Source of the DNA: Sva-07 sp963710625
Lineage (GTDB): Bacteria > Actinomycetota > Acidimicrobiia > Acidimicrobiales > Ilumatobacteraceae
DNA length: 64,000 nucleotides
Direction of reading: 5' to 3'
Assembly: GCA_963710625.1 (NCBI GenBank)
Contig: CAVQBG010000008.1
Location: forward strand, 372,001-436,000
Numbering within the stretch: the first letter of the stretch is position 1; each line of letters begins with the position of its first letter. The position numbers were made by a program, and so were the translations under genes. This document shows, one piece after another, positions 25,438-33,542 of the stretch. The notes under the pieces were generated by a model. The model saw nothing but the letters and a program-made list of their open reading frames with translations. It was not told the DNA's origin and ran no database searches.

Positions 25438-25977
25438 CTATTCGGCCCATCCCATCTCGACCAAAGCCATTGAGGCGACCTGGAAGTACAGGTCCTGCCA
25501 CCGGGCCTCACCTGCGTCGCCGCTTCCGAGGGTCTCAGGCGGGTTGACCCAGATGCTGAGCACCTCGTCGGACAGCGGTCCGCGCACGAAGTAGACACCC
25601 CCGTAGCTTGGGCCAACAGCCTCGACGCCGTCGGGCAGTCCCGGATCGGGTTGAGCACCCACCATGGAGCGTTCATCGCTCCGCGGCTCGAGCAGGACTT
25701 CCCATCCGCCGTTGAAGAACTCGGTCTCCTCACCAGCCGGAACACCCGAGCGGTACCAGAACTCGTCGTCCAACGATTCGGCGACGACCTCGTCAGCGAG
25801 CGGGGAGCCCGTGAACTGGACCGACACCTGCTCCAAGACGCCCGACATCTCCTCGATCGTCACCCATTCGGTCAGGTCCTCTCCCGCGACGTACGGCTCG
25901 GTCGGTCCCATGCCGTCGGAGTCGTCGCCACACCCAACCAGCGAAAGGGCGAGAACAACGCCAACAATCCAGCGCAT
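25438..25977 (-). CDS. Putative lipoprotein, unknown function
   Basis: 179-aa protein with a clear lipoprotein signal (MRWIVGVVLALSLVGCGDD, Cys16) and an excellent ribosome binding site AAGGAGGTGAACTG before the ATG. The mature part is acidic and rich in Trp and Tyr, with no domain I recognise. The signal and the strong translation start make it a real gene. Island location and lack of close neighbours suggest accessory status. Confidence 0.75.
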   Translation of the reverse strand: MRWIVGVVLALSLVGCGDDSDGMGPTEPYVAGEDLTEWVTIEEMSGVLEQVSVQFTGSPLADEVVAESLDDEFWYRSGVPAGEETEFFNGGWEVLLEPRSDERSMVGAQPDPGLPDGVEAVGPSYGGVYFVRGPLSDEVLSIWVNPPETLGSGDAGEARWQDLYFQVASMALVEMGWAE

Positions 25978-26208
25978 CAGTTCACCTCCTTGGTCATCTC
26001 CACCTCGACCGTGGGCCTCTACTGCTGCTGTTCACCAGAGTCGGTGGACCATTCCGTGCCCATCGCAGTCAGTCCTCGTCACCGACCTCAGTCGGGAAGA
26101 ACCTGTGCGACCTGCCTGGAGTTCTTGCGGTTCAACTGTCGTCGAACGCCTCTAGCGAATCGCCCTGACGCCGTTGCAGGGTTGAGGTGAGAAGGCGAAG
26201 GGGCAACG

Positions 26209-26760
26209 ATGCAGGCAATCCCGCACACCTCGAACGAACAGAACCAAACGAAGGATCACCTGGATCCCCGGACCCCAAGGTGGTGGCTCCTCGCCGTGGT
26301 GGCTCTGTTTGCCCTTGCGTTGGGCGCGGTCGGCGGGGCGATGCTCACGGACGGCGACGGGGGTGAACCCGATGTGATCCGAGCCGACGGCGGCGAACCA
26401 ACTGCGCGCCAGCAAGAGATGGCCAGAATCGCCCAGGAGTACGGTGCCAGTTGGCAGGCAACCGACGGAGAACGAGCCGCCAGTTTCCTGACCGATGACG
26501 GGTATGTCGAATACGTCGAGGACGACTGGACCTTTTACGTGACGGACGGTTCGCTGCAGCGACGGATCAGCAATGGCCCGTACAGCACGTTCCAGTTCGT
26601 CGGACCGATGGTCGTGTACGACGATCGAGTCGTCTCGTTCGGCACGGTGTCGAGCTACGGGGTGAACTGGCTATCGATCATTCACTTCACCGAGAACGGA
26701 GAGGTGCGAATCAAGAGCGAGCACATCGCGCATTGGCAGACCGGGGAACCACCTCGGTAG
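26209..26760 (+). CDS. Membrane-anchored NTF2/SnoaL-like protein
   Basis: 183-aa protein with one N-terminal span (residues ~25-47, WWLLAVVALFALALG) and an outside domain from about residue 65 that resembles the NTF2-like fold: ARIAQEYGASWQATDGERAASFLTDDGYVEY, then WLSIIHFTENGEVRIKSEHIAHWQ. Such domains bind small ligands or have only structural roles. A GAAGGGGC ribosome binding site precedes the ATG. No operon partner. Confidence 0.65.
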   Translation: MQAIPHTSNEQNQTKDHLDPRTPRWWLLAVVALFALALGAVGGAMLTDGDGGEPDVIRADGGEPTARQQEMARIAQEYGASWQATDGERAASFLTDDGYVEYVEDDWTFYVTDGSLQRRISNGPYSTFQFVGPMVVYDDRVVSFGTVSSYGVNWLSIIHFTENGEVRIKSEHIAHWQTGEPPR

Positions 26761-26912
26761 CTGGCGACGCATCACTTGACGAGCCAGACCGCTGCAGCGG
26801 CTGTGCCCCACGGCACTCGGTAACCGACGTGATGTGCGGGCGGATCGCAACACCACAGCGACTGTCGTCAACACATGTTGACGAATCGTGACCCGATGTC
26901 TAGCCTGGCGAG

Positions 26913-27144
26913 GTGGACATCGAGGCGAGCGCCCGCAAGCACGGTGTCTCCGATGCCGACATGCTCCACGCACTCCGACACCACTGGCGAGGCTACGAAA
27001 CCGACGACGCCGACGTCACGATGTTCATCGGACCATCCACGCGGGGTGAGCCGCTGGAGGTTGGTCGACGATGCCGACGGCGTTGCCATCATCCACGCAA
27101 TGCCGGCCCGCCCCAAGTTCCTGAAAGGTTGGTGGACCCCATGA
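26913..27144 (+). pseudogene. Toxin-like (BrnT/DUF4258-like) gene with +1 frameshift
   Basis: The first 51 codons from GTG 26913 (VDIEASARKHGVSDADMLHAL... to EPLEV) and the last ~28 codons in the next frame (VDDADGVAIIHAMPARPKFLKGWW) together make one ~79-residue protein. It matches a small actinobacterial toxin-like family by KHGVSDADMLHAL, MFIGPS and the terminal IIHAMPARPKFL. The shift lies near 27057-27065 (GAGGTTGGTCGA) and looks like one extra base. The stop of the second frame overlaps the next ATG as ATGA, which shows which frame is ancestral. Either a dead gene, a sequencing error or programmed +1 shifting. Confidence 0.65.
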
Positions 27145-27404
27145 CAACCACTCGCGGACAGCGGGCCAACGCCCTCGAGCAATGGGCCGACGACGTCGAC
27201 GCCGACGATCTGGTGGAGGCGAAGACTGCAGCGCTTCGGACCATTGCCGAACTCGTGGAGCAGCGAGATGACGTCGACACGGCGTTGCTCGATGCCATCC
27301 GCGATGCGCGCAACGCGAATCGTTCCTGGTCCGAGATCGGAGCGATGCTCGGCGTGTCCAAGCAGGCCGCCCAGCGCAAGTATTCCGCCAAGATCTCGGC
27401 GTAG
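27141..27404 (+). CDS. Small HTH protein, possible antitoxin
   Basis: 87-aa protein ending in a helix-turn-helix: NRSWSEIGAMLGVSKQAAQRKYS at residues ~61-83. The first half is acidic and helical. ATG overlaps the toxin-like stop (ATGA), typical of toxin-antitoxin pairs, so it may be the antitoxin/repressor. The same frame is open upstream through the broken toxin gene, but the ATGA position and the HTH protein's size support this start. Confidence 0.7.
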   Translation: MTTTRGQRANALEQWADDVDADDLVEAKTAALRTIAELVEQRDDVDTALLDAIRDARNANRSWSEIGAMLGVSKQAAQRKYSAKISA

Positions 27405-27518
27405 CCGAAGAACGCGCCGCCTCGCGCTCGCCTCCGGCGAAGCCGAGTGGGACGCATACAGACCGGCTACACGTAGCGCGACCGCTGAGCGCGTCCGAAG
27501 GGCTTCGACTGATCGCTG

Positions 27519-27884
27519 TTATCGGTCATCGACCGCCCGAGTCGACACCCCAGACACGTAGGCCTCCATCACCACCGCATACAACGCCTGGTCGATACGA
27601 CGACGCGGCTCGAGAATGGACGGGAAGAACGAGCCCTTGCGCAGCTTCGGGCTGCCGAGCTGCAAGTCACCGGCCTTGGTCGACAACGTCTTGGGCCGGT
27701 GGCCGTTGCGTTCCGTCACGTGTCCCTCGACGCGTTCACAACGGCCGGCGCCGATCGCCTCGACGGCTTCGGCCTCGATCAACTCTTGAAGCACCCAGCG
27801 GGCGATCTCACGGATCAGGTCGACGCCTTCGCCGACGCGGATCGCGTCGAGAAGATCAGACAGGTCAGAATTGGACAGAGCCAT
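27519..27884 (-). pseudogene. IS256-family (Mutator) transposase fragment
   Basis: Only the N-terminal ~120 residues of a transposase that is normally about 400 aa. Seen: the start MALSNSDLSDLLDAIR, then ERVEGHVTERNGHRPKTLSTKAGDLQL and LEPRRRIDQALYAVVMEAYVSGVSTRAVDD, the conserved IS256-family N-terminal region. It ends abruptly just before the catalytic DDE core, so it cannot transpose. Upstream is an imperfect inverted repeat (GGTGTGTTC 27886-27894 / GAACACACC 27916-27924) that could belong to the old element's end. Confidence 0.85.
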
Positions 27885-28169
27885 CGGTGTGTTCTCCTTG
27901 ATGCAGTTCTTGCAGGAACACACCAAGAATCACGCCGATGGCTCACCTATCGGTGGACCTCAAAACCCACCACCACGCGGGGCGGAACCCTCAGCTGAGA
28001 TTCGCTCGACTCGTGCAGATCATCGACGCCTTCAGCGTGTTCACCTCGCGCAACAACCGACTTGCCAATGCTGCAATGTCGGCGCATACTGGTTGCTGTC
28101 TCCGGCAAGCGCTGGAGAAAGTGGACCCGGTTGCCTACCGGAAGGGTAGGGGAGCCGGGTTCTGCGTTG

Positions 28170-28715
28170 TCAGGGGTGAACTTCGATGACGTCGGTCAGC
28201 ACGTCGCCGAGCCGGTCGCTCCACTGCGGACCTGACCCGACTGCCCACGTCACAGCGTCCGCGATCCACAGCATTCGCTCGTGTCGGGCGATCCGGTGTT
28301 CGAAGACGAGCGAAGGCTCTCGCTGTCGCGTCCGCATGATCACACGCTCGTCGTCTCGGTCGTCCTGCCGGCTCTCGAGTACGAGCTTCGCTACTCCCCT
28401 GCTCTGCACCTGGCGGACGATCTCGCCGACGCAGGACGCCCGCGCCTGGAACTCGTTCGTGCTGTGGCCTTTCGTGCAGAGCGTGGCGAACACCTGAATC
28501 GGCATCCCGGCGACCGCATCGAGCACCCGGCGCTTCTGTCGATCGGTGTCATTGTCGAAATGGATGCGCGGCGCCACCCCGCTCGCCAACGCATCGATGG
28601 CCGGTCGAAGCGTCGCAAGGTTTCGAGCCTCGACGAGCACGCAGCCCATCACGTACCGACGCCCGCGGATCGACTCGTCGACGTAGGCATCAGTCGGCCG
28701 GAAGCGTCGACTCAT
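28170..28715 (-). CDS. DUF3800-like conserved protein
   Basis: 181-aa protein resembling DUF3800-type proteins of mobile regions, which have an RNase H-like fold. Seen: the N-terminal AYVDES (acidic strand), PRIHFDNDTDRQKRRVLDAV in the middle, and MLWIADAVTWAVGSGPQWSDRL near the C-terminus, an arrangement common in actinobacterial members beside integrases. ATG 28715 gives the right N-terminus and a 26-bp overlap with the integrase 3' end. Function unknown. Confidence 0.6.
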   Translation of the reverse strand: MSRRFRPTDAYVDESIRGRRYVMGCVLVEARNLATLRPAIDALASGVAPRIHFDNDTDRQKRRVLDAVAGMPIQVFATLCTKGHSTNEFQARASCVGEIVRQVQSRGVAKLVLESRQDDRDDERVIMRTRQREPSLVFEHRIARHERMLWIADAVTWAVGSGPQWSDRLGDVLTDVIEVHP

Positions 28716-29745
28716 CGGACCCATCCCCTCGGAGCAGGTCACCGAGACCTGCGGCAAGTGCTTGGTCGGCGGCGGCGAAGGCGTGTGCGTACACCCGCAA
28801 CGTCATCGCAGGGTTGGAGTGGCCGAGGCGGCCGGCGACGGTACGGACGTCGTGGCCCTGGCCGATCGAGACCGTCGCCGACCAGTGGCGCAGATCGTGG
28901 AGACGCCACTTCATGTCGATGCCCGACGCCTTGCGTGCCCGCGTCCACCACCAGCCGATGTGATCGGGCGGCACGAGATCGGGGCCGACGCCGAACATCC
29001 ACGGACCGTAGGGCTCACGTTCTCGGCGCAGTGCCCAGATCGCGTTGAGCGTGTCGGGGTCGAGCGTCAGCCGGCGGGCATTGCCGGTCTTGGTCGGCGC
29101 ATCACGCAGCTCGCGCTGCTCGCCGGGGTGGCGGATCACCTCGATCGCCGAGTCGATCGTCAGCATGCCGTCGTCGTCGACGTCGGTCCATCGCAGCGCG
29201 GCCAACTCCGCGCGGCGAGCGCCGGTCATCGCCGCGAGCCGAAGCGCCAACGCGGCCGCCGGATCGAACTCGCGCTGCCGCTGCAATCACCGCCCGGACG
29301 TCGTCGAGCGACATCACTCCCCTGGGCGGCTTCTTGGTGGTCTTGCGCTGCGCCAGCGACGCCACGTTCTGGCTCGCCCACCCCCAACGCACCGCCTGGT
29401 TGAGCGCAGCGCTCAACGCACCGTGCTGGTTGCGGATGCCGGCATCTTGCAGCCCCGCGCGACGCAGGCGGGTGTGCCACCGCTCCACATCGGCGATCGA
29501 CAACTGCGCGATCGGGATCTCGGCGATCTTGTCCTGCTTGATCGAACGCACCCGACTCTGCTGGTCACGCGCCGACGACGGCGCCCACGTGTCGAGGGTC
29601 TGATCGATCCACACGTCGAGGACATCGACCACCTTGCGGCCAGCGGCCGAGGCACTCCCCGGACCGACCTCCAACGAGGCGGCAAGACGCTGCGCGACAC
29701 GCTTGCCGCCGCGGACCGTTCGCGAAATCTGCGTGGGGCGTCCGC
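28690..29745 (-). pseudogene. Tyrosine recombinase (phage-type integrase), frameshifted and N-truncated
   Basis: The C-terminal catalytic half (28690-29286) is intact: TGARRAEL with the first Arg, HDLRHWSAT box, LGHSNPAMTLRVYAH with the Tyr. The N-terminal half lies in another frame (29290-29745): GRPTQISRTVRGGKRVAQRL, then ERWHTRLRRAGL core-binding helices and MSLDDVRAVIAAAA. The frames join near 29272-29285, consistent with one extra base. Residues normally preceding GRPTQ are missing, so the gene is also cut at ~29745. It marks an old integrative element; no att repeat or tRNA was found. Confidence 0.8.
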
Positions 29746-29824
29746 GGGCGTCAGAAAACCCTAGGGATGATTCTCGGGATGAACTGATTCGGTCAGCTCG
29801 CCGCCGGAGCGTCGAGCGACAAAA

Positions 29825-31036
29825 TCACTCGATGCGCAGGCCCGAGATCGCCCGGGAGATGACCAGCTGCTGGATCTCGGACGTGCCTTCGAAGATCGTG
29901 TGGATCTTCGCGTCACGGTGCCAGCGCTCGACCGGGTACTCGCGGGTGTAGCCGTAGCCACCGAGGATCTGGATGGCGTCCTCCGTCACGCGGACGGCGG
30001 TCTCGGACGCCTTCCACTTCGACATCGAGCCCTCACCGTTCTTGAACGTCCCGTTCTTCGCGAGCCAGGCGGCGCGCCAGATCAGCAGGCGGCTGGCGTC
30101 GATCTCCGTGGCCATGTTGGCGAGCTTGAACGCGATCGCCTGGTTCATGATGATCGGCCTGCCGAACGCGTGACGCTCCTTGGCGTAGTCGAGCGCGTAC
30201 TCGTACGCGGCGCGGGCGACACCGAGCGCCTGCGCGCCGACCGCCGGCCGGGTGGCCTCGAAGGTGGCCATCGCCGGCTGCTTGCCCGACGACACGTTCT
30301 CACGGGCACGGGCGAGCTTGGCGTCGAGCTTCTCCTTGCCACCGAGCAGGCACGACCCCGGCACCTTCACGTCGTCGAGGACGACCTCGGACGTGTGACT
30401 CGCACGGATGCCGTGCTTCTTGTACTTCTGCCCCATCGAGAGACCCTTGGTGCCGGGCGGCACGATGAAGCTCGCCTGACCCTTCGACTTGAGTTCGGGG
30501 TCGACGCTGGCGACCACGACGTGAACGTCGGCGATGCCACCGTTGGTGATCCACGCCTTGGTGCCGTTGAGCGTCCACTCGTCCTTGGCCTCGTCGTAGA
30601 CCGCTCGTGTGCGCAGGCTCGACACGTCGGAGCCGGCGTCGGGCTCGCTCACGCAGAACGCTCCCAGCATCACCTTGTCGGCGGTGCCGTAGCACTGAGG
30701 CACCCACTCCATGACCTGCTCAGGCGTGCCGTTGCCGGAGATGCCGGCGGCGGCGAGGGCCGAGCCCATGATCGCCATGCCGATGCCGGCGTCACCCCAG
30801 AACAGTTCCTCGATTGCGACCGGCAGTGTGAGGCCGGTCGGATCGCCCATGGCGTTGAGGAGGAAGTCGACCCCGTACAGGCCGATCTGGGCGGCTTCCT
30901 GAACGACGGGCCACGGGAACTCTTCGCGTTCGTCCCACTCCTCGGCGACCGGGCGGATGACACCCTCGGCGAAGTCGTGGACCCACTTCTGGATCTGGAG
31001 CTGGTCTTCGTTGAGGTTCAGCGAGAAGTCGGTCAT
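29825..31036 (-). CDS. Acyl-CoA dehydrogenase
   Basis: 403-aa FAD enzyme of fatty acid or amino acid breakdown. Seen: LGAFCVSEPDAGSDVSSLRTRA, WTLNGTKAWITNGGIADV, and the C-terminal ILGGYGYTREYPVERWHRDAKI followed by IFEGTSEIQQLVISRAI, with the catalytic Glu in EGTSE. ATG 31036 is preferred to GTG two codons earlier because a TAACTT box ends exactly 6 bases before it, suggesting a leaderless transcript. The promoter is overlaid by a strong inverted repeat. Confidence 0.95.
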   Translation of the reverse strand: MTDFSLNLNEDQLQIQKWVHDFAEGVIRPVAEEWDEREEFPWPVVQEAAQIGLYGVDFLLNAMGDPTGLTLPVAIEELFWGDAGIGMAIMGSALAAAGISGNGTPEQVMEWVPQCYGTADKVMLGAFCVSEPDAGSDVSSLRTRAVYDEAKDEWTLNGTKAWITNGGIADVHVVVASVDPELKSKGQASFIVPPGTKGLSMGQKYKKHGIRASHTSEVVLDDVKVPGSCLLGGKEKLDAKLARARENVSSGKQPAMATFEATRPAVGAQALGVARAAYEYALDYAKERHAFGRPIIMNQAIAFKLANMATEIDASRLLIWRAAWLAKNGTFKNGEGSMSKWKASETAVRVTEDAIQILGGYGYTREYPVERWHRDAKIHTIFEGTSEIQQLVISRAISGLRIE

Positions 31037-31042
31037 GACCAC

Positions 31043-31085
31043 AAGTTACCCACGGGTAATCGCGATGTCTACCCGTCGGTAACTT
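31043..31085. promoter_or_regulatory. Leaderless promoter and tandem dyad operator of the acyl-CoA dehydrogenase gene
   Basis: 16-base arms 31043-31058 and 31070-31085 pair at 15 positions (AAGTTACC-ACGGGTA type). Each arm is itself a dyad, TTACCC-AC-GGGTAA and TACC-CGTC-GGTA. They cover the minus-strand TAACTT box (31048-31043). The pattern suits a TetR-type repressor of fatty acid breakdown; the regulator is not in the window. Confidence 0.7.
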
Positions 31086-31164
31086 CCTGGTGGGTCCCGG
31101 CCTCGGGAACTCTCGACCCGCGGTCGGCCACCGCGCGACGTGCCCGCCGCTACTGTCGACGACG

Positions 31165-31719
31165 GTGCCCGACGACGACGAGACGCCCGGACGCGGTGGC
31201 GACGCACGTCGTGACGCGCCGCTGCGACCCGCCCCTGCGACCGGTGACCAATCGACGTTCGAGGGCTTCTTCGCAGCGCACCACGATGCGGTCCTGCGTT
31301 CGGTGGCGGCAGCGATCGGGGACCGGGAGGCCGCGGTCGACGCGACGCAGGATGCCTTCATCAAGGCCCACGCACGCTGGTCGACGCTGCGCACCTACGA
31401 CGCACCCCATGCCTGGGTCCGGCGGATCGCGATCAATGTCAGCCGCGACCGGCTGCGCGCCGACCGACGCCGACGCAACCGGGAGGCCACCGTCGAACCC
31501 ACCGTGGCGCCGGATGTCACCGACCGATTCGAAGCCGACGCGGGCGCGAACGAACTCCTGGCCGACCTGGCACCGCGCCAACGCGAGGTCGCCGAATTGT
31601 TCTATGTCGAGGATCGCAGCATCGATGAGATCGCTGAACGGCTCGGGCTGACCAGCGGCACCGTCAAGTTCCACCTGGCGCGGGCGCGCGATCGCCTCCG
31701 CCAGACGAACCCGCGCTGA
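31165..31719 (+). CDS. ECF-type sigma-70 factor 1
   Basis: 184-aa sigma factor with regions 2 and 4 only. Region 2: FEGFFAAHHDAVLRSVAAAIGD, then ATQDAFIKAHARW and AWVRRIAINVSRDRLR. Region 4: LAPRQREVAELFYVEDRSIDEIAERLGL and SGTVKFHLARARDRLR. GTG 31165 is taken because TACTGT lies 8 bases upstream. Clear paralogue of the factor at 33051. Its 3' end overlaps the convergent heme protein gene by 56 bp. No anti-sigma gene adjoins it. Confidence 0.88.
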   Translation: MPDDDETPGRGGDARRDAPLRPAPATGDQSTFEGFFAAHHDAVLRSVAAAIGDREAAVDATQDAFIKAHARWSTLRTYDAPHAWVRRIAINVSRDRLRADRRRRNREATVEPTVAPDVTDRFEADAGANELLADLAPRQREVAELFYVEDRSIDEIAERLGLTSGTVKFHLARARDRLRQTNPR

Positions 31720-32518
31720 CACCGACGCACTCCCGCTCCACGGGTGGAGTTGGCGAGGGCAGCGGGACCACCGGAGTCGACGGGGTTGCCGGGGAGATCA
31801 CTGGCAAGGTGGGCAGTGCCATGTCGACGACGCTGCCCGGGAGCGGCGGGATCCCGCCGAGCACCGGGGCGGAACCGACGCGTTGTGGCACGGGCGGAGC
31901 CGGCGGTGGCGGTGGCGGTGGCGGTGGGGCGAGGGTTGCCGGTGGCTCGATCGGCCGAACGAGCGCGGCGGACGGCCGACGGCGCAGCACGACCACGAGG
32001 CGCAACGTCAGCGAACAGACGATGACCACCGAGACCCACGCGGCGAACTGGAACCAGCGGTTGTCGGCATCGGTTCCCGCTGCGACCCCGTGAGAGGTGG
32101 CCATGACGTAGAGCACGAAGCTCGAGCGATGAACCCACCGCCACAGCGAGCGAGGCAGTCGACGTATTGCGAGCGAGGTGGCTTCGATCGCGAACAGGAG
32201 ATACATCGAGACCACCCCGAAGGCGACGGCGCCGGGCTTCCACTCCGACGCCATCGGCAGCAGGATCTCGGCCCAGCCGAACGTGACGTAGGAGTCGGCC
32301 ACCAGGCCGGCGAGGTGGACCAGCGTGAAGATCACGGCGAGCCCGCCGAGATGCCGATGCAGGTCCAACAGCCACGCCGGCCGCAACTTGCTCGCCGCGA
32401 TCCGGGTGCTCGACACCTTGGTCGACAACAGGAGCCCCCAGACCACCGACGCGGTCAGCAGCGCCCACCCCACGATGCCCGACGACCGGGCGACGAACCA
32501 CCACACCTGCGAGTTCAT
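31664..32518 (-). CDS. Ferric-reductase-like heme membrane protein 1, Pro-rich tail
   Basis: 284-aa protein with about five spans in residues 1-185 and a cytoplasmic or external Pro-rich tail (nine prolines in a row near residue 205). Candidate heme ligands are paired histidines on two helices: LDLHRHLGG/TLVHLAGL and WVHRSSF/ATSHGVAAG. This is the ferric-reductase-like/MsrQ-type fold, passing electrons across the membrane. No FAD/NAD domain is attached. Close paralogue of the protein at 34347. ATGA overlap with a small upstream ORF. Confidence 0.88.
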   Translation of the reverse strand: MNSQVWWFVARSSGIVGWALLTASVVWGLLLSTKVSSTRIAASKLRPAWLLDLHRHLGGLAVIFTLVHLAGLVADSYVTFGWAEILLPMASEWKPGAVAFGVVSMYLLFAIEATSLAIRRLPRSLWRWVHRSSFVLYVMATSHGVAAGTDADNRWFQFAAWVSVVIVCSLTLRLVVVLRRRPSAALVRPIEPPATLAPPPPPPPPPAPPVPQRVGSAPVLGGIPPLPGSVVDMALPTLPVISPATPSTPVVPLPSPTPPVERECVGVSAGSSGGGDRAPAPGGT

Positions 32519-32730
32519 GCCGCGACCTCACGAGTGACGATCTCGTCGGGCGGGCCACCGGCGCCAGGAACGAGGATCGGACGGTCCGATCCCGGGCCGA
32601 CGAGCCGGCCGGGGTGCGGTGGCGTGTGGGTGCGGCGTGCGCGAAGTACTGCGAGGTGCGTCTCGATGTCGCTCACGATCGCTCGATTCGAGGCGCGCGT
32701 CGACTCGTCACGACCCCCACACGCCGCCAC
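32515..32730 (-). CDS. Small ORF coupled to heme protein 1
   Basis: 71 codons from GTG 32730 (or 53 from GTG 32676, VSDIETHLAVLRARR). No family recognised; no cysteine-rich or membrane segment except one Cys near the start. The one supporting fact is that its stop overlaps the heme protein ATG as ATGA, and it ends in VTREVAA much as ApbE ends in PSTVAA before heme protein 2. It might be the relic of an ApbE gene lost from this copy of the module. Confidence 0.35.
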   Translation of the reverse strand: MAACGGRDESTRASNRAIVSDIETHLAVLRARRTHTPPHPGRLVGPGSDRPILVPGAGGPPDEIVTREVAA

Positions 32731-33050
32731 GGGCCGCCCTGGTTTGGCGGATGATCAACTCTTGATCGGTCGAGCACCACCCACAACGATCGGTGGGCGG
32801 GTGTCGCCCGAAAACCACTCTCCGCGTTTGTTTGCCCACTCTTGGCACTCGCTTCGGTGGGGTGCGTGGCGGTGCTCGGGTACGGTGGCGATCGAGTCGC
32901 GATCGATGACGGTCGCCGGGTCGACGCACGGTCGCACATCGTGACCCCAACCAGAAACGGTCGCAGCAACGTGTTCACAACGTGGTGGATGCCCCATTCG
33001 TCGCGCGGACACTCGATCCGACGCATCTCGTACTGCGAGCGGTCGCGCCG
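32731..33050. other. 320-bp regulatory region before sigma factor 2
   Basis: Divergent upstream region of the small ORF/heme protein 1 pair and of sigma factor 2. Less GC-rich than coding DNA around it. The open frames here lack ribosome binding sites and recognisable domains. I see no clear ECF-type promoter box. Confidence 0.4.
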
Positions 33051-33542
33051 ATGACGAGCGACGAGGAGTTCGAGCAGTTCTTCCTCGCCCAGTACGAAGC
33101 GGTTCTCAAGTTGTTGGTGCTGACCACGGGCGATCGAGAACGCGCAACCGATGCGACCCAGGAGGCCTTCATCAAGGCGTACGCGCGTTGGCCGAAGATC
33201 CGGCGGTACGACTCGCCTGCTGCGTGGCTCCGCAGGGTTGCGATCAACGCCAGCCGCGACAGTTACCGGTCCGAACGTCGACGAAGGAAGCGGGAACAGA
33301 CGGTTCCGGCCGATGTGTCCACCACCGACACCGATCGTCTTGCCGACGCAGCGATCGCGAGCGATCTGCTCCGCGAGCTGTCGACACGTCAGCGCGAGGT
33401 CGCCACGTTGTTCTACGTCGACGATCGAAGCGTCAGCGAAATCGCAGCAATCCTTCGGCTCCGAGAGGGCACGGTGAAGTACCACCTCTCCCACGCGCGA
33501 GAACGCCTCCGCACACTCATCGGGGACGGAACGACCCCATGA
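33051..33542 (+). CDS. ECF-type sigma-70 factor 2
   Basis: 163-aa sigma factor with regions 2 (EEFEQFFLAQYEAVLKLLVLTTGD, ATQEAFIKAYARWPKIRRYDSP, AWLRRVAINASRDSYRS) and 4 (STRQREVATLFYVDDRSVSEIAAIL, EGTVKYHLSHARERLR). Very similar along its whole length to sigma factor 1. ATG 33051 is preferred because the homology begins there; a GTG at 32982 is in frame. ATGA overlap with the following membrane protein gene. Confidence 0.88.
   Translation: MTSDEEFEQFFLAQYEAVLKLLVLTTGDRERATDATQEAFIKAYARWPKIRRYDSPAAWLRRVAINASRDSYRSERRRRKREQTVPADVSTTDTDRLADAAIASDLLRELSTRQREVATLFYVDDRSVSEIAAILRLREGTVKYHLSHARERLRTLIGDGTTP

Noticed and set aside
27405..27518. Extension of the IS256 transposase past 27519
   Set aside because: No continuation of the catalytic core in any frame on this side; the copy is truly truncated.
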